From NCBI RefSeq assembly GCF_039537005.1, contig NZ_BAAAZR010000040.1:124001-188000 (forward strand): DNA of 64,000 nucleotides, read 5' to 3'. The stretch comes from Sphaerisporangium flaviroseum (GTDB lineage Bacteria; Actinomycetota; Actinomycetes; Streptosporangiales; Streptosporangiaceae). This document shows, piece after piece, positions 17,574 through 26,215 of this stretch. Under the pieces are notes generated by a model that saw only the letters and a list, made by a program, of their open reading frames with translations, was not told where the DNA came from and did no database searches. How positions within the stretch are numbered: position 1 is the stretch's first letter; the number at the start of each line of letters is the position of its first letter. Both the position numbers and the translations under genes were made by a program.

Positions 17574-17615
17574 TCAGGACAAAGTCTTGACTCTCGGCAT
17601 TCTGATACCTAGAAC
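17574..17615 (+). promoter_or_regulatory. Candidate iol operon promoter with overlapping operator
   Basis: TTGACT (17587-17592) and TAGAAC (17610-17615) are spaced by 17 nt and lie 43 nt before iolG. A near-palindrome TCAGGAC-AAA-GTCTTGA (17574-17590) overlaps the -35 box, a typical repressor position. No iol regulator gene is in the window. Confidence 0.5.
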
Positions 17616-17657
17616 TGGGGACGGGCCGTCATGAGGTGATCGAGGCGCGGAGGCAGT

Positions 17658-18641
17658 ATGCGTGTGGGTCTGTTGGGTCTTGGCAGGATCGGAGCGTTCC
17701 ACGCCACAACGCTCGCCGCCCACCCCGAAGTCGGCGAGCTGATCGTGTCCGACGCGGACGAGGTGCGGGCGAAGGAGGTGGCAGGCCGGGTCGGCGCGCT
17801 GGTCGGAAACGCCTTCGAGGCCGACGCCGTGGTGGTCGCCACCCCCACCTCCACCCACGCCGAGCTGATCCTGCGCGCGTGCGCGGCCGGGATCCCGGTG
17901 TTCTGCGAGAAGCCCGTCGCTCCCGGCATCGAGGAGACCGCACGGGTCGTCGAGGCGGCCGACCGCAGCGGCACGCTGGTCCACATCGGATTCCAGCGGC
18001 GCTTCGACGCCGGGTACGCCGCCGCGCGCCGGGCGCTCCGCGACGGCGAGCTAGGCGACCTGCACCGGGTGCACCTGCTGACCGCCGATCCCCGGCCTCC
18101 CGCCGCCGCGTACATCCCGCTCTCGGGCGGCATCTTCCGCGACTGCCACATCCACGACTTCGACATCCTGCGCTGGGTGACCGGCCGCGAGGTGGAGTCG
18201 GTGTACGCCACCGGCGCCAACCGAGGGGCCGCGTTCTTCGCTGAGGCGGGCGATGTGGACACCAGCGCCGCGCTGCTGACCCTCGACGACGGAACGCTGG
18301 TGACGATGCAGGGATCCCGGTACAACGGCGCGGGGTACGACGTGCGGATGGAGATCGCCGGCACCCGCAACACGCTCGTCGTGGGACTCGACGACCGCGT
18401 GCCGCTCACCTCGGCCGAGCCCGCCGTGGAGTTCCCCGTCGGGGAGCCGTGGCCCGACTTCGGCAGCCGCTTCGAGGCGGCCTACGTCACCGAGATCGGG
18501 GCCTTCCTCGCCAGCGTGCGCGACGGCGGGCAGAGCCCCTGCACCCTCCAGGACGCCCTCGCCGCCCTCCGCGTCGCCGAGGCCGCCGAGCTGTCCCGGG
18601 CCACCGGACGCCCCGTGCGGGTCGCGGAGGTGACGGCATGA
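17658..18641 (+). CDS. iolG: Inositol 2-dehydrogenase (Gfo/Idh/MocA family)
   Basis: A 327-residue NAD-dependent oxidoreductase that would oxidise myo-inositol to 2-keto-myo-inositol, the first catabolic step. The Rossmann motif GLLGLGRIGAFHA is at the N-terminus, the family Lys is in CEKPVAPG near 93-100, and the catalytic region GGIFRDCHIHDFDILRW contains the His/Asp pair. The family is broad, so the assignment rests on operon context. It is first in a six-gene overlapping operon; its stop overlaps the next start (ATGA). Confidence 0.88.
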   Translation: MRVGLLGLGRIGAFHATTLAAHPEVGELIVSDADEVRAKEVAGRVGALVGNAFEADAVVVATPTSTHAELILRACAAGIPVFCEKPVAPGIEETARVVEAADRSGTLVHIGFQRRFDAGYAAARRALRDGELGDLHRVHLLTADPRPPAAAYIPLSGGIFRDCHIHDFDILRWVTGREVESVYATGANRGAAFFAEAGDVDTSAALLTLDDGTLVTMQGSRYNGAGYDVRMEIAGTRNTLVVGLDDRVPLTSAEPAVEFPVGEPWPDFGSRFEAAYVTEIGAFLASVRDGGQSPCTLQDALAALRVAEAAELSRATGRPVRVAEVTA

Positions 18642-19618
18642 CCGGCCTGACCGGCTCGGTGCGGATCGCCGCCGCCCCGATCTCGTGGGGAGTGTGCGAG
18701 GTTCCGGGCTGGGGCCACCAACTCGACCGGGAACGCGTCCTCGGAGAGATGCGCGCCCTCGGCATCACCGCCACCGAGCTCGGCCCCGACGGCTTCCTGC
18801 CGCCGTCCCCCGAACACCGCCGCACGCTTCTGGAGTCGTACGGCCTGCACGGCATCGGGGGCTTCGTCCCCGTGGTGCTGCACGATCCCGCGTACGACCC
18901 GGTGCCGGAGGCACGGGCCACGCTACGGGCCTTCGCCGACGGAGACGTGGAGACGGTCGTGCTCGCGGCGGCGACCGGCGCCGACGGCTACGACGAGCGG
19001 CCGGTCCTGGACGCCGAGGGATGGAAGACGCTGCTGGCCAATCTCGGACGGGTGCTGGCGGAGGCCAAGGGGTTCGGGCGGTCCGTCACGCTGCACCCGC
19101 ACGTCGGCACCATGATCGAGTCGCGCGACGAGGTCGACCGGGTGCTCGACGGCTCCGAGATGCCGCTCTGCCTGGACACCGGCCACCTTCTCATCGGGGG
19201 CACCGACCCGCTCGACCTGGTGTCCAGGGCCGCAGCCAGAGTGGCACACGTCCACCTCAAAGACGTGGACGCCACGCTCGCCGAGCAGGTCCGCGCCGGA
19301 AAGCTCACCTATACCGACGCGGTGCGCGCGGGGATCTACCGTCCCCTCGGCCGCGGCGACGTCGACGTGGCGGGCATCGTCACCGGGCTGGGCGCCGTGG
19401 GCTACCAGGGCTGGTACGTCATGGAGCAGGACGTCGTGCTCGACGAGGAGCCGCCGGAGGGCCAGGGGCCCGAAGCGGCCGTCCGCGAGAGCCTGGCGTA
19501 CCTGTCCGCGCTCTCGCGCCCCGCGCCCGAGGCCCCGCCGGGGTCGGGCATGCCGGGGCAGGACCCGCCGCCCGGTTCCGGTTCCGCGTACGGGACCGGC
19601 CCGGAAGGCCGCCCATGA
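18638..19618 (+). CDS. iolE: Inosose dehydratase-like TIM-barrel protein
   Basis: A 326-residue AP-endonuclease-2-fold protein, predicted to dehydrate 2-keto-myo-inositol to the diketone substrate of the pathway. Visible signatures are AAAPISWGVCEVPGWG at the N-terminus, MRALGITATELGPDGFLP, VTLHPHVGTMIES, MPLCLDTGHL and VAHVHLKDVD, which supply metal-binding His, Asp and Glu residues. The last 45 residues are a low-complexity Pro/Gly extension. Both start and stop overlap neighbours by 4 nt (ATGA). An IolH or IolI role is possible, but the order after iolG favours IolE. Confidence 0.85.
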   Translation: MTGLTGSVRIAAAPISWGVCEVPGWGHQLDRERVLGEMRALGITATELGPDGFLPPSPEHRRTLLESYGLHGIGGFVPVVLHDPAYDPVPEARATLRAFADGDVETVVLAAATGADGYDERPVLDAEGWKTLLANLGRVLAEAKGFGRSVTLHPHVGTMIESRDEVDRVLDGSEMPLCLDTGHLLIGGTDPLDLVSRAAARVAHVHLKDVDATLAEQVRAGKLTYTDAVRAGIYRPLGRGDVDVAGIVTGLGAVGYQGWYVMEQDVVLDEEPPEGQGPEAAVRESLAYLSALSRPAPEAPPGSGMPGQDPPPGSGSAYGTGPEGRP

Positions 19619-20559
19619 CCGAGGTGCTCACGATCGGCAGGGTGGGCGTCGACATCTATCCCCTCCAGGTCGGCGTCTCCCTGCGCGAGGTCGAGACCTT
19701 CGGCAAGTACCTCGGCGGCAGCCCGACCAACGTCGCGGTCGCCGCCGCCCGGCTCGGCCGCCGATCGGCCGTGATCACCCGGACCGGCGCCGATCCGTTC
19801 GGGGCGTTCATTCACGACGCGCTGCGCTCGTACGGGGTGGACGACCACCACGTGACCGAGGTGCAAGGGCTGCCGACACCGGTGACGTTCTGCGAGATCC
19901 GTCCGCCTGAGGACTTCCCGCTGTACTTCTACCGGTTCCCGAAGGCTCCTGACCTGGAGATCCACGCGGAGGAGCTCGACCTCGCCGCGATCAGGGACGC
20001 CCGCCTGTTCTGGGCGACGGTCACCGGGCTCTCCCAGGACCCCTCCAGGAGCGCCCACTTCGCCGCCTGGGAAGCACGCGGCCGTACCCCGCCGACCGTG
20101 CTGGACCTCGACTACCGCCCCATGTTCTGGGCCTCCCCGGAGGTGGCCCGAGAATGGGTACGTAAGGCGCTGCGGCACGTCACCGTGGCCGTCGGCAACC
20201 TCGACGAGTGCGAGGTGGCCACCGGCACCCGCAAGCCCCACGAGGCCGCCAGGGCGCTGCTCGACATGGGCGTCGAGCTGGCCATCGTGAAGCAGGGCTC
20301 GGAGGGGGTGCTGGGTATGACCGCCGAGGAGACGGTGGAGGTCCCGCCCGTGCCCGTCGAGGTGGTGAACGGGCTCGGCGCCGGCGACGCGTTCGGCGGC
20401 GCGCTGTGCGACGGCCTGCTCGCCGGGCGAGGCCTGGAGGAGACCCTGCGGTTCGCGAACGCGGCCGGTGCCATCGTGGCGGGACGGCTCGCCTGCGCAC
20501 CCGCCATGCCCACAGCCAAGGAGGTCGAGGCCGTGCTCTCGGGGGAAGCCCATGCGTGA
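19615..20559 (+). CDS. iolC: 5-dehydro-2-deoxygluconokinase
   Basis: A 314-residue PfkB-family sugar kinase. The N-terminal GKYLGGSPTNVAVAAARLG and the C-terminal NGLGAGDAFGGALCDGLL with the catalytic Asp are the two PfkB signatures. In the inositol pathway it phosphorylates 2-deoxy-5-keto-gluconate. It starts inside the iolE stop (ATGA) and overlaps the next gene by 8 nt. Confidence 0.93.
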   Translation: MTEVLTIGRVGVDIYPLQVGVSLREVETFGKYLGGSPTNVAVAAARLGRRSAVITRTGADPFGAFIHDALRSYGVDDHHVTEVQGLPTPVTFCEIRPPEDFPLYFYRFPKAPDLEIHAEELDLAAIRDARLFWATVTGLSQDPSRSAHFAAWEARGRTPPTVLDLDYRPMFWASPEVAREWVRKALRHVTVAVGNLDECEVATGTRKPHEAARALLDMGVELAIVKQGSEGVLGMTAEETVEVPPVPVEVVNGLGAGDAFGGALCDGLLAGRGLEETLRFANAAGAIVAGRLACAPAMPTAKEVEAVLSGEAHA

Positions 20560-21433
20560 CGAGGACCGCCGGCGGCTGGCCGAATACCGTGCCAGGTACC
20601 CGGAGAAGATCACGCAAGCCGCCGCCGAGCGCCGGCGAAGGCCGCTGCTGGCCGACCGCGACCAGCTACTGATCATCGCCGCCGACCACTCCGCCAGGGG
20701 CGCGCTGGGCGTGCGGGGACGGCCGATGGCGATGGCCAGCCGCATCGACCTGCTCGACCGGCTGTGCGTCGCGCTGGCCCGGCCCGGGGTCGACGGCCTG
20801 CTCGCCACCCCCGACATCGTGGAGGACCTGCTGCTGCTCGGCGCCCTTCACGGCAAGGTCGTGATCGGGTCGATGAACCGGGGCGGCCTGCACGGGACGG
20901 CATTCGAGTTCGACGACCGTTTCACGGCCTACGACACCGACTCGATCGTCCGGATGCGGCTCGACGGGGGCAAGATGCTCTGCCGCATCGGCCTTCGGTC
21001 CGCTGAGACGGCGGCCACCCTGGAGTCCTGCGCGCAGGCGGTGACCAGCCTGGCCAGGCAGGGTCTGGTCGCCATGGTGGAGCCGTTCTGGTCCCACCGC
21101 GACGAGGGCGTGGTCCATCACGATCTGTCGCCAGAAGGCATGATCCATGCCATCCACGTCGGCCAGGGGCTCGGCGCGACCTCGGCGCACACCTGGCTGA
21201 AGATCCCCGTGATCGACGACATGGAGCGCGTCATGGAGGCGACCACCCTCCCGACCCTGCTGCTCGGCGGCGACCCCACCGTGGCCCCCGACCAGGTCTA
21301 CACCGCGTGGAGCAAGGCGCTCCGGCTTCCCGGCGTGCGGGGTCTCGTGGTCGGGCGCGCGCTGCTCTACCCTCCTGACGACGACGTGGCGGCGGCCGTC
21401 GACACCGCCGCCGGGCTGCTGGAGGTGTCCTGA
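20552..21433 (+). CDS. Cgl0159-type (beta/alpha)8 aldolase of iol operons
   Basis: A 293-residue protein resembling class I aldolases of the DeoC/LacD fold. The segment LLIIAADHSARGAL resembles an aldolase strand-1 motif, WLKIPV offers a candidate Schiff-base Lys, and LLLGGDPTV a phosphate-binding loop. Genes of this type sit in corynebacterial and streptomycete iol operons where bacilli have iolJ, so it probably cleaves 2-deoxy-5-keto-gluconate 6-phosphate into dihydroxyacetone phosphate and malonate semialdehyde. The reaction is inferred from position. Confidence 0.78.
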   Translation: MRDEDRRRLAEYRARYPEKITQAAAERRRRPLLADRDQLLIIAADHSARGALGVRGRPMAMASRIDLLDRLCVALARPGVDGLLATPDIVEDLLLLGALHGKVVIGSMNRGGLHGTAFEFDDRFTAYDTDSIVRMRLDGGKMLCRIGLRSAETAATLESCAQAVTSLARQGLVAMVEPFWSHRDEGVVHHDLSPEGMIHAIHVGQGLGATSAHTWLKIPVIDDMERVMEATTLPTLLLGGDPTVAPDQVYTAWSKALRLPGVRGLVVGRALLYPPDDDVAAAVDTAAGLLEVS

Positions 21434-22341
21434 TGTCGTACATCCCCGCTGGTTCCACCACCGAGGCCCCCTGGGCGCTGCGGATCTCGCCCGAGCTCGC
21501 CGGATGGACCTACGCCGGGCTGCGAACGCTCAACCTCTCCGGCGAGACCGTCGAGTTCGACACGGGGAACGAGGAGATGCTGGTCGTCCCCCTCTCGGGA
21601 TCCTGCGCCGTGGAGTGCGACGGAGTCCGCCTTGAGCTGCACGGGCGCGAGTCGGTCTTCTCCGGCGTGACGGACTTCGCCTACCTGCCCATCGGGTCGA
21701 CGGCCCACCTCACCGGCGAGGGACGCTTCGCGCTGCCCTCGGCCCTCGCCACGCGCCGGCTCCCGGTGCGGTACGGCCCGGCTGAGAAGGTCCCCGTGGA
21801 AGTGCGGGGAGCGGGCCAGGCCAGCCGCCAGGTCAACAACTTCTGCTCGCCCGACGCATTCGAGTGCGACAAGCTCGTCGCCGTCGAGGTGCTGACCCCG
21901 GAGGGCAACTGGTCGTCCTATCCTCCGCACAAGCACGACACCCACACCGACGACGAGGCCGTGCTGGAGGAGATCTACTACTTCGAGGGCGGCCCCGGCT
22001 ACCAGCGGGTGTACGGCTCGCCGGGCAGGCCGATCGACGTGCTGGCCGAGGTGGGCTGCGGCGACGTCGTGCTCGTGCCACACGGATACCACGGGCCCTC
22101 CATGGCGGCCCCCGGCTACGACCTGTACTACCTGAACGTGCTCGCCGGGCCCGCGGAGAAGCGGTCCATGGCCTTCTGCGACGACCCACGGCACGCCTGG
22201 ATCCGGTCCAGCTGGGAAGGCCAGGCCGTCGACCCCCGCGTCCCGATGACCTCGGCGAGCCCGGGCGCATCCCCTGTGAACGGCACGCCGGGCGGCGGGC
22301 CGTCATCCCCTGCGAACGGCACGCCGGAGGCGAAGGCATGA
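21433..22341 (+). CDS. iolB: 5-deoxy-glucuronate isomerase
   Basis: A 302-residue cupin enzyme. Metal ligands are visible in SSYPPHKHDTHTDDEAVLEEIYY (His-His-Glu pattern near 170-185), and the family loop VPHGYHGPSMAAPGYDLYYLN follows. It isomerises 5-deoxy-glucuronate to 2-deoxy-5-keto-gluconate. The C-terminal 35 residues are a Pro/Gly tail with an internal duplication (NGTPGGGPSSPANGTP). Start and stop overlap neighbouring genes by 1 and 4 nt. Confidence 0.93.
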   Translation: MSYIPAGSTTEAPWALRISPELAGWTYAGLRTLNLSGETVEFDTGNEEMLVVPLSGSCAVECDGVRLELHGRESVFSGVTDFAYLPIGSTAHLTGEGRFALPSALATRRLPVRYGPAEKVPVEVRGAGQASRQVNNFCSPDAFECDKLVAVEVLTPEGNWSSYPPHKHDTHTDDEAVLEEIYYFEGGPGYQRVYGSPGRPIDVLAEVGCGDVVLVPHGYHGPSMAAPGYDLYYLNVLAGPAEKRSMAFCDDPRHAWIRSSWEGQAVDPRVPMTSASPGASPVNGTPGGGPSSPANGTPEAKA

Positions 22342-24179
22342 CGACGATCCGGTTGACGGTGGCCCAGGCGCTCGTACGGTTCCTCGGCGAGCAGTGGAGC
22401 GAGCGCGACGGCGTGGAGCAGCGGCTCATCGAGGGCTGCTTCGGCATCTTCGGGCACGGGAACGTGGCCGGCATCGGGCAGGCGCTCGCCGAGCGCGGCG
22501 CGGGCCTCGGGGATCCGCTGCCGTACTACCTGGCGAGGAACGAGCAGGCCATGGTCCACACGGCCGTCGGCTTCGCCAAGGCGCGCAACCGGCTCTCCAC
22601 CTTCGCGTGCACGACCTCGATCGGGCCGGGTGCCACCAACCTCGTGACCGGGGCGGCGCTCGCGACGATCAACAGGATCCCCGTGCTCCTGCTGCCGGGC
22701 GACATCTTCGCGACCCGGGCGGCCGGAGCGGTCCTGCAGGAGCTTGAGGACCCGCGTTCGTACGACGTCAGCGTCAACGACTGCCTGCGGCCGGTGTCGC
22801 GCTTCTTCGACCGGATCAACCGGCCCGAGCAGCTGCCCTCCGCCCTCATGGCGGCCATGAGGGTGCTCACCGACCCCGCCGAGACGGGCGCGGTCACGCT
22901 GGCCCTGCCGCAGGACGTGCAGGCCGAGGCGTACGACTGGCCGGTCGAGCTGTTCGCGCGCAGGGTCTGGCACGTGGCGCGGCCCATCCCCGACTCGGCC
23001 GCCGTCGAGCGGGCGGTGGAGGCGATCAAGCGGTCCCGGCGGCCGATCATCGTCGCGGGCGGCGGAGTGGTCTACAGCGAGGCATGGGAGGAGCTGGCCG
23101 CGTTCGCCGAGGCCCACGGCGTGCCCGTCGGCGAGACCCAGGCGGGCAAGGGCGTCCTGCCGTACGACCACCCGTGCGCGCTCGGGGCGATCGGGCACAC
23201 CGGCACCGCCGCCGCCAACGCCATCGCCCGCGAGGCCGACCTGGTCATCGGGGTCGGCACGCGCTACACCGACTTCACCACGGCCTCGCGCACGCTCTTC
23301 GGCGACGCCCTCTTCGTGAACCTCAACGTCACGGCCTTCGACGCCGCCAAGCACGCGGGGACCATGCTCGTGGGCGACGCCCGTGAAGGGCTCGCGGTGC
23401 TGGACCTCGGCGGCTGGAAGGCCGACCCGTCCTGGACCTCCCGGGCCACCGAGCTGAGCCGCGCCTGGCAGGGTCAGGTGTCGGCGCTGTACGGTGGCGA
23501 CGCGCTGACGCAGCCGGTGATGCTGGGCGTGGTGAACGAGGTCGCGGGGCCGGACGGCGTGGTGGTGAACGCCGCCGGATCCATGCCGGGTGACCTGCAC
23601 AAACTGTGGCGCGCTTCCGACCCGAAGGCCTATCACGTCGAGTACGGCTACTCCTGCATGGGCTACGAGATCGCGGGCGGCCTCGGGGTGAAGCTGGCGG
23701 CGCCCGACCGCGAGGTGTTCGTTCTCGTCGGCGATGGCTCGTACCTGATGATGGCGCAGGAGATCGCCACCGCTGTACAGGAGGGCGTCAAGCTGATCGT
23801 CGTGATCGTGGACAACCACGGATTCGCCTCGATCGGCGGCCTTTCCGAAGCCGTGGGCGCGCGGCGTCTCGGCACGGCCTACCGCATGCGCTCGGCGAGC
23901 GGCGGGCTGGACGGCTCGTTCCTGCCCGTCGACCTGGCCGCCAACGCGGCGAGCCTCGGTGCCGACGTCCTGCGCGCCGCCGACCCGGAGTCGCTGCGAG
24001 TCGCCCTGATCAAAGCCAGGGAGGCGACGGGAACGACCGTCGTCCACGTCGAGACCGTCCCGGGGCCGTCTCCTGAGACCAGCGCGTGGTGGGACGTCCC
24101 GATCGCGGAGGTCTCCGGCACCCCCGACATCCACGAGAGATACATGACCGCCAAGCGGCACCAGCACCCGTACCTGTAG
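22338..24179 (+). CDS. iolD: 3D-(3,5/4)-trihydroxycyclohexane-1,2-dione hydrolase
   Basis: A 613-residue thiamine diphosphate enzyme that hydrolyses the ring of the dione intermediate. The N-terminal domain has the catalytic Glu region (RNEQAMVHTAVGFAKA near 60-75), a central domain follows, and the C-terminal cofactor motif begins VGDGSYLMMAQEI and ends in NHGFASIGGLSE. It is the last gene of the operon. iolA (methylmalonate semialdehyde dehydrogenase), a transporter and an iol regulator are absent here. Confidence 0.94.
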   Translation: MTTIRLTVAQALVRFLGEQWSERDGVEQRLIEGCFGIFGHGNVAGIGQALAERGAGLGDPLPYYLARNEQAMVHTAVGFAKARNRLSTFACTTSIGPGATNLVTGAALATINRIPVLLLPGDIFATRAAGAVLQELEDPRSYDVSVNDCLRPVSRFFDRINRPEQLPSALMAAMRVLTDPAETGAVTLALPQDVQAEAYDWPVELFARRVWHVARPIPDSAAVERAVEAIKRSRRPIIVAGGGVVYSEAWEELAAFAEAHGVPVGETQAGKGVLPYDHPCALGAIGHTGTAAANAIAREADLVIGVGTRYTDFTTASRTLFGDALFVNLNVTAFDAAKHAGTMLVGDAREGLAVLDLGGWKADPSWTSRATELSRAWQGQVSALYGGDALTQPVMLGVVNEVAGPDGVVVNAAGSMPGDLHKLWRASDPKAYHVEYGYSCMGYEIAGGLGVKLAAPDREVFVLVGDGSYLMMAQEIATAVQEGVKLIVVIVDNHGFASIGGLSEAVGARRLGTAYRMRSASGGLDGSFLPVDLAANAASLGADVLRAADPESLRVALIKAREATGTTVVHVETVPGPSPETSAWWDVPIAEVSGTPDIHERYMTAKRHQHPYL

Positions 24180-24208
24180 GAGCACAGCCCTTACCGCGCC
24201 GGCTGAGG

Positions 24209-24250
24209 CGCGGCCTTCAGCGCGGCCTTCAGCGTGGTCTTCAGCGCGGC
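24209..24250. repeat. 12-nt tandem repeat after iolD
   Basis: CGCGGCCTTCAG occurs twice perfectly, then as CGTGGTCTTCAG, then a partial CGCGGCG. It begins 30 nt after the iolD stop. The reverse-strand frame across it (LKAALKAALK-like) looks incidental. Confidence 0.7.
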
Positions 24251-24367
24251 GCCGTGGTATGGCGAGTACGGGCTCCGTAGTACTGCGACGCGGTTCCGTA
24301 CTGGCCCGTTCCACGCACGCCCTCCGAGCGCGTTCTCGGCCCTTCCGGAGCGCGCAGGCATACCGGC

Positions 24368-24492
24368 ATGCACGATCCCTCCATAAGTGGATAAATCGTG
24401 CATTTCCTTAAAATGCCCTCTTGAACGGATAAACCTCCCTTCTTGTCGTCTTTACGGAAGACCCTTGATCGTGAATTCGCGTTATGCATAAC
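24368..24492. promoter_or_regulatory. Two palindromes upstream of the lanthipeptide precursor gene
   Basis: ATGCACGAT (24368-24376) and ATCGTGCAT (24395-24403) form a perfect 9-bp inverted repeat with an 18-nt spacer. GTTATGCATAAC at 24481-24492 is a perfect 12-bp palindrome. Possible promoter boxes are TTGATC (24465-24470) and CATAAC (24487-24492, 16-nt spacer), so the second palindrome would cover the -10 site. The stretch 24360-24500 is far richer in A and T than its surroundings. No regulator gene is in the cluster. Confidence 0.45.
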
Positions 24493-24524
24493 ATGCATGC
24501 ACCCAACCCAAGAGAGGAGATCAA

Positions 24525-24698
24525 ATGAGCGATGACTTCGACCTGAACGTCAACGTGGCCAAGCCCAGCGGGGACACCATGACCCCCGCCTGGACGAGTT
24601 TCGGTACCACGTGCTGGTCGTGTGGCGACCCGAGCTGTGACCACAACTGCTGGAGCGACGGCATCAGTTGCGGTACGTGCACCGGCACGGGTTGTTGA
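24525..24698 (+). CDS. Class I lanthipeptide precursor peptide (LanA)
   Basis: A 57-residue peptide too short for routine gene calling. A good ribosome site (GAGAGGAGA) ends 4 nt before the ATG. The leader MSDDFDLNVNVAKPSGDTMT has FDLNV at 5-9, a variant of the class I FNLD box that LanB enzymes bind. Cleavage after Pro21-Ala22 would match the Pro-Ala site of microbisporicin and planosporicin leaders and leave a 35-residue core starting WTSFG, compared with VTSW and ITSV in those peptides. Core Cys are at 8, 11, 16, 20, 27, 30 and 35, with eleven Ser/Thr, so up to seven thioether rings are possible. I do not recognise a known product. The modification genes follow on the same strand. Confidence 0.9.
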   Translation: MSDDFDLNVNVAKPSGDTMTPAWTSFGTTCWSCGDPSCDHNCWSDGISCGTCTGTGC

Positions 24699-24722
24699 TC
24701 GAACACAGCTGACACGGACAAA

Positions 24723-24762
24723 GGTGCGGGCGGCCGAGGCTTCGCCCTCGGCCGCCCGCACC
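24723..24762 (+). terminator. 17-bp perfect stem-loop between lanA and lanC
   Basis: GGTGCGGGCGGCCGAGG pairs perfectly with CCTCGGCCGCCCGCACC across a 6-nt loop, 25 nt after the precursor stop. Such hairpins often act as partial terminators or RNA stabilisers so that precursor mRNA exceeds enzyme mRNA. The 161-nt gap lanA-lanC holds nothing else evident. Confidence 0.75.
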
Positions 24763-24859
24763 GGCGTGGCGCCCCAGGGAGCAGGTCGCCGCGGATGGAT
24801 CACCGGCCGGGGTTCGGCCGCACTGCGAGCACGGTCACCGGAGAAGCACAGGGAGCGAA

Positions 24860-26215
24860 GTGGACACCAATTCGGACGCCATGAAACTGGCTCTGCGGGT
24901 GGCGGAGCGTCTGGGGAACCTCGACATCATCGGCGCGGGGCCCGGCCCCGACGGCTCCGGGGAGTATCCCCCCGCGACACTGAGTGGAGGAGATCTCGGA
25001 GTCGCCCTGGCGTTGTTGCACGCGGGTGAGGCGTTGGACGACGAGGTTCACCTCTCGGCAGCGCACACGCTGCTCCGGCGGGCGGCGCGGTCGACGGCGC
25101 ACCGGCCTTTGAAGCATCCCGGCCTGTGGACGGGCACGGCCGGCTTCGCCTGGGTGCTCGCCGAGTTCACACGGCGGGAGCCGCGCTACCTCGGCACGCT
25201 CCATCGCGTGGCCACCGACCTCAGCGCTCAGGTGCTCGCGGAGCCGTTGCACGTGCCGTCGAGAAAACTGTACGACTACGACATGGTGTCCGGTAGCGCC
25301 GGACAGCTCGCCGCCCTGCTGGCGGTCGCCGACGTGGCGGACGCGGCGGACGAGGACCTGCGTACCGCCCTGCGGAAGGCCGCCGAGCACCTGGTCGAGC
25401 ACCTGATGGCGGTCACCTCGCTGGACGAGGACGGGCTGCCACTGTGGTTCGTCCCGCCCCACCTGTACTCGCACGTCGAATGGCGCACCGCCTCCCAGCC
25501 GCACGGCTTCTACGACCTGGGATTCGCCCATGGCCTGCCGGGCGTCCTCGCCGCCCTGTGCCGGGCCGAGGCCGAGGGGTATGGGGGAGGTGCGATCCCC
25601 GGACGTGTGGCCGAGATCACCGGCTGGCTGGCGCGGCTCGCCCTGCGAGACGAGACGGGGCCGTCCTGGCCGGCGGCGTTCCCCGTCCGGCCCGGCACGC
25701 GGGAGCCGATGATCGAGTCGGTCGCTCCCGGCCGCGCCGCCTGGTGTTACGGACCGGAGGGCGTCACGGCGGCACTGCTCCCGGCCGCGGTGACGATCGG
25801 CGCCCCGGACGTCTACGCCGACGCCGTCGCGGCCCTGGAGCGGGCCGCACGCACGCCGTCACGCGAGCGGGGGTGCTTCTCTCCGACGCTGTGTCACGGA
25901 CACGCCGGGCTGCTCACCATGTACACGCGCGCCCACACCCAGACCGGGCGGCCCGCGTTCGCCGCGGCCAGGGATACGCAGGTGGCCGAGCTCGAAGCGC
26001 TCGCCGACGACGAGCACGCCTTCATCTTCGCCGACGAGCCGGAGCGGGGTTCGATCATCCAGAACCGGGGCCTGCTGGAGGGCGCGGCCGGGGTCATGCT
26101 GGCGTTGCTCGGCGCCGCCGGGGCGGTCCAATGGGACGAGATACTCCTGCTCACGCCGGCCGGTTCCGGAGTCATGGCCGGCACGGCCCGAGCCGGGGAG
26201 CGGGCGGCGCCGTGA
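24860..26215 (+). CDS. Lanthionine synthetase cyclase (LanC)
   Basis: A 451-residue zinc cyclase that adds Cys thiols to dehydrated Ser/Thr to close lanthionine rings. The family motifs are present: FAHGLPG with His224, WCYGPEG with Cys296 and CHGHAG with Cys345-His346; the last three are the zinc ligands. Length is normal for LanC, with an alpha-toroid repeat pattern. The start is GTG with GGGAG 4 nt upstream; an ATG 21 nt downstream is possible. Its stop overlaps the lanB start by 4 nt (GTGA), so the two are probably translationally coupled. Confidence 0.93.
   Translation: MDTNSDAMKLALRVAERLGNLDIIGAGPGPDGSGEYPPATLSGGDLGVALALLHAGEALDDEVHLSAAHTLLRRAARSTAHRPLKHPGLWTGTAGFAWVLAEFTRREPRYLGTLHRVATDLSAQVLAEPLHVPSRKLYDYDMVSGSAGQLAALLAVADVADAADEDLRTALRKAAEHLVEHLMAVTSLDEDGLPLWFVPPHLYSHVEWRTASQPHGFYDLGFAHGLPGVLAALCRAEAEGYGGGAIPGRVAEITGWLARLALRDETGPSWPAAFPVRPGTREPMIESVAPGRAAWCYGPEGVTAALLPAAVTIGAPDVYADAVAALERAARTPSRERGCFSPTLCHGHAGLLTMYTRAHTQTGRPAFAAARDTQVAELEALADDEHAFIFADEPERGSIIQNRGLLEGAAGVMLALLGAAGAVQWDEILLLTPAGSGVMAGTARAGERAAP

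Noticed and set aside
24191..24498. Short reverse-strand frames upstream of lanA
   Set aside because: They cover repeats and palindromes, have no ribosome site, and are not protein-like.
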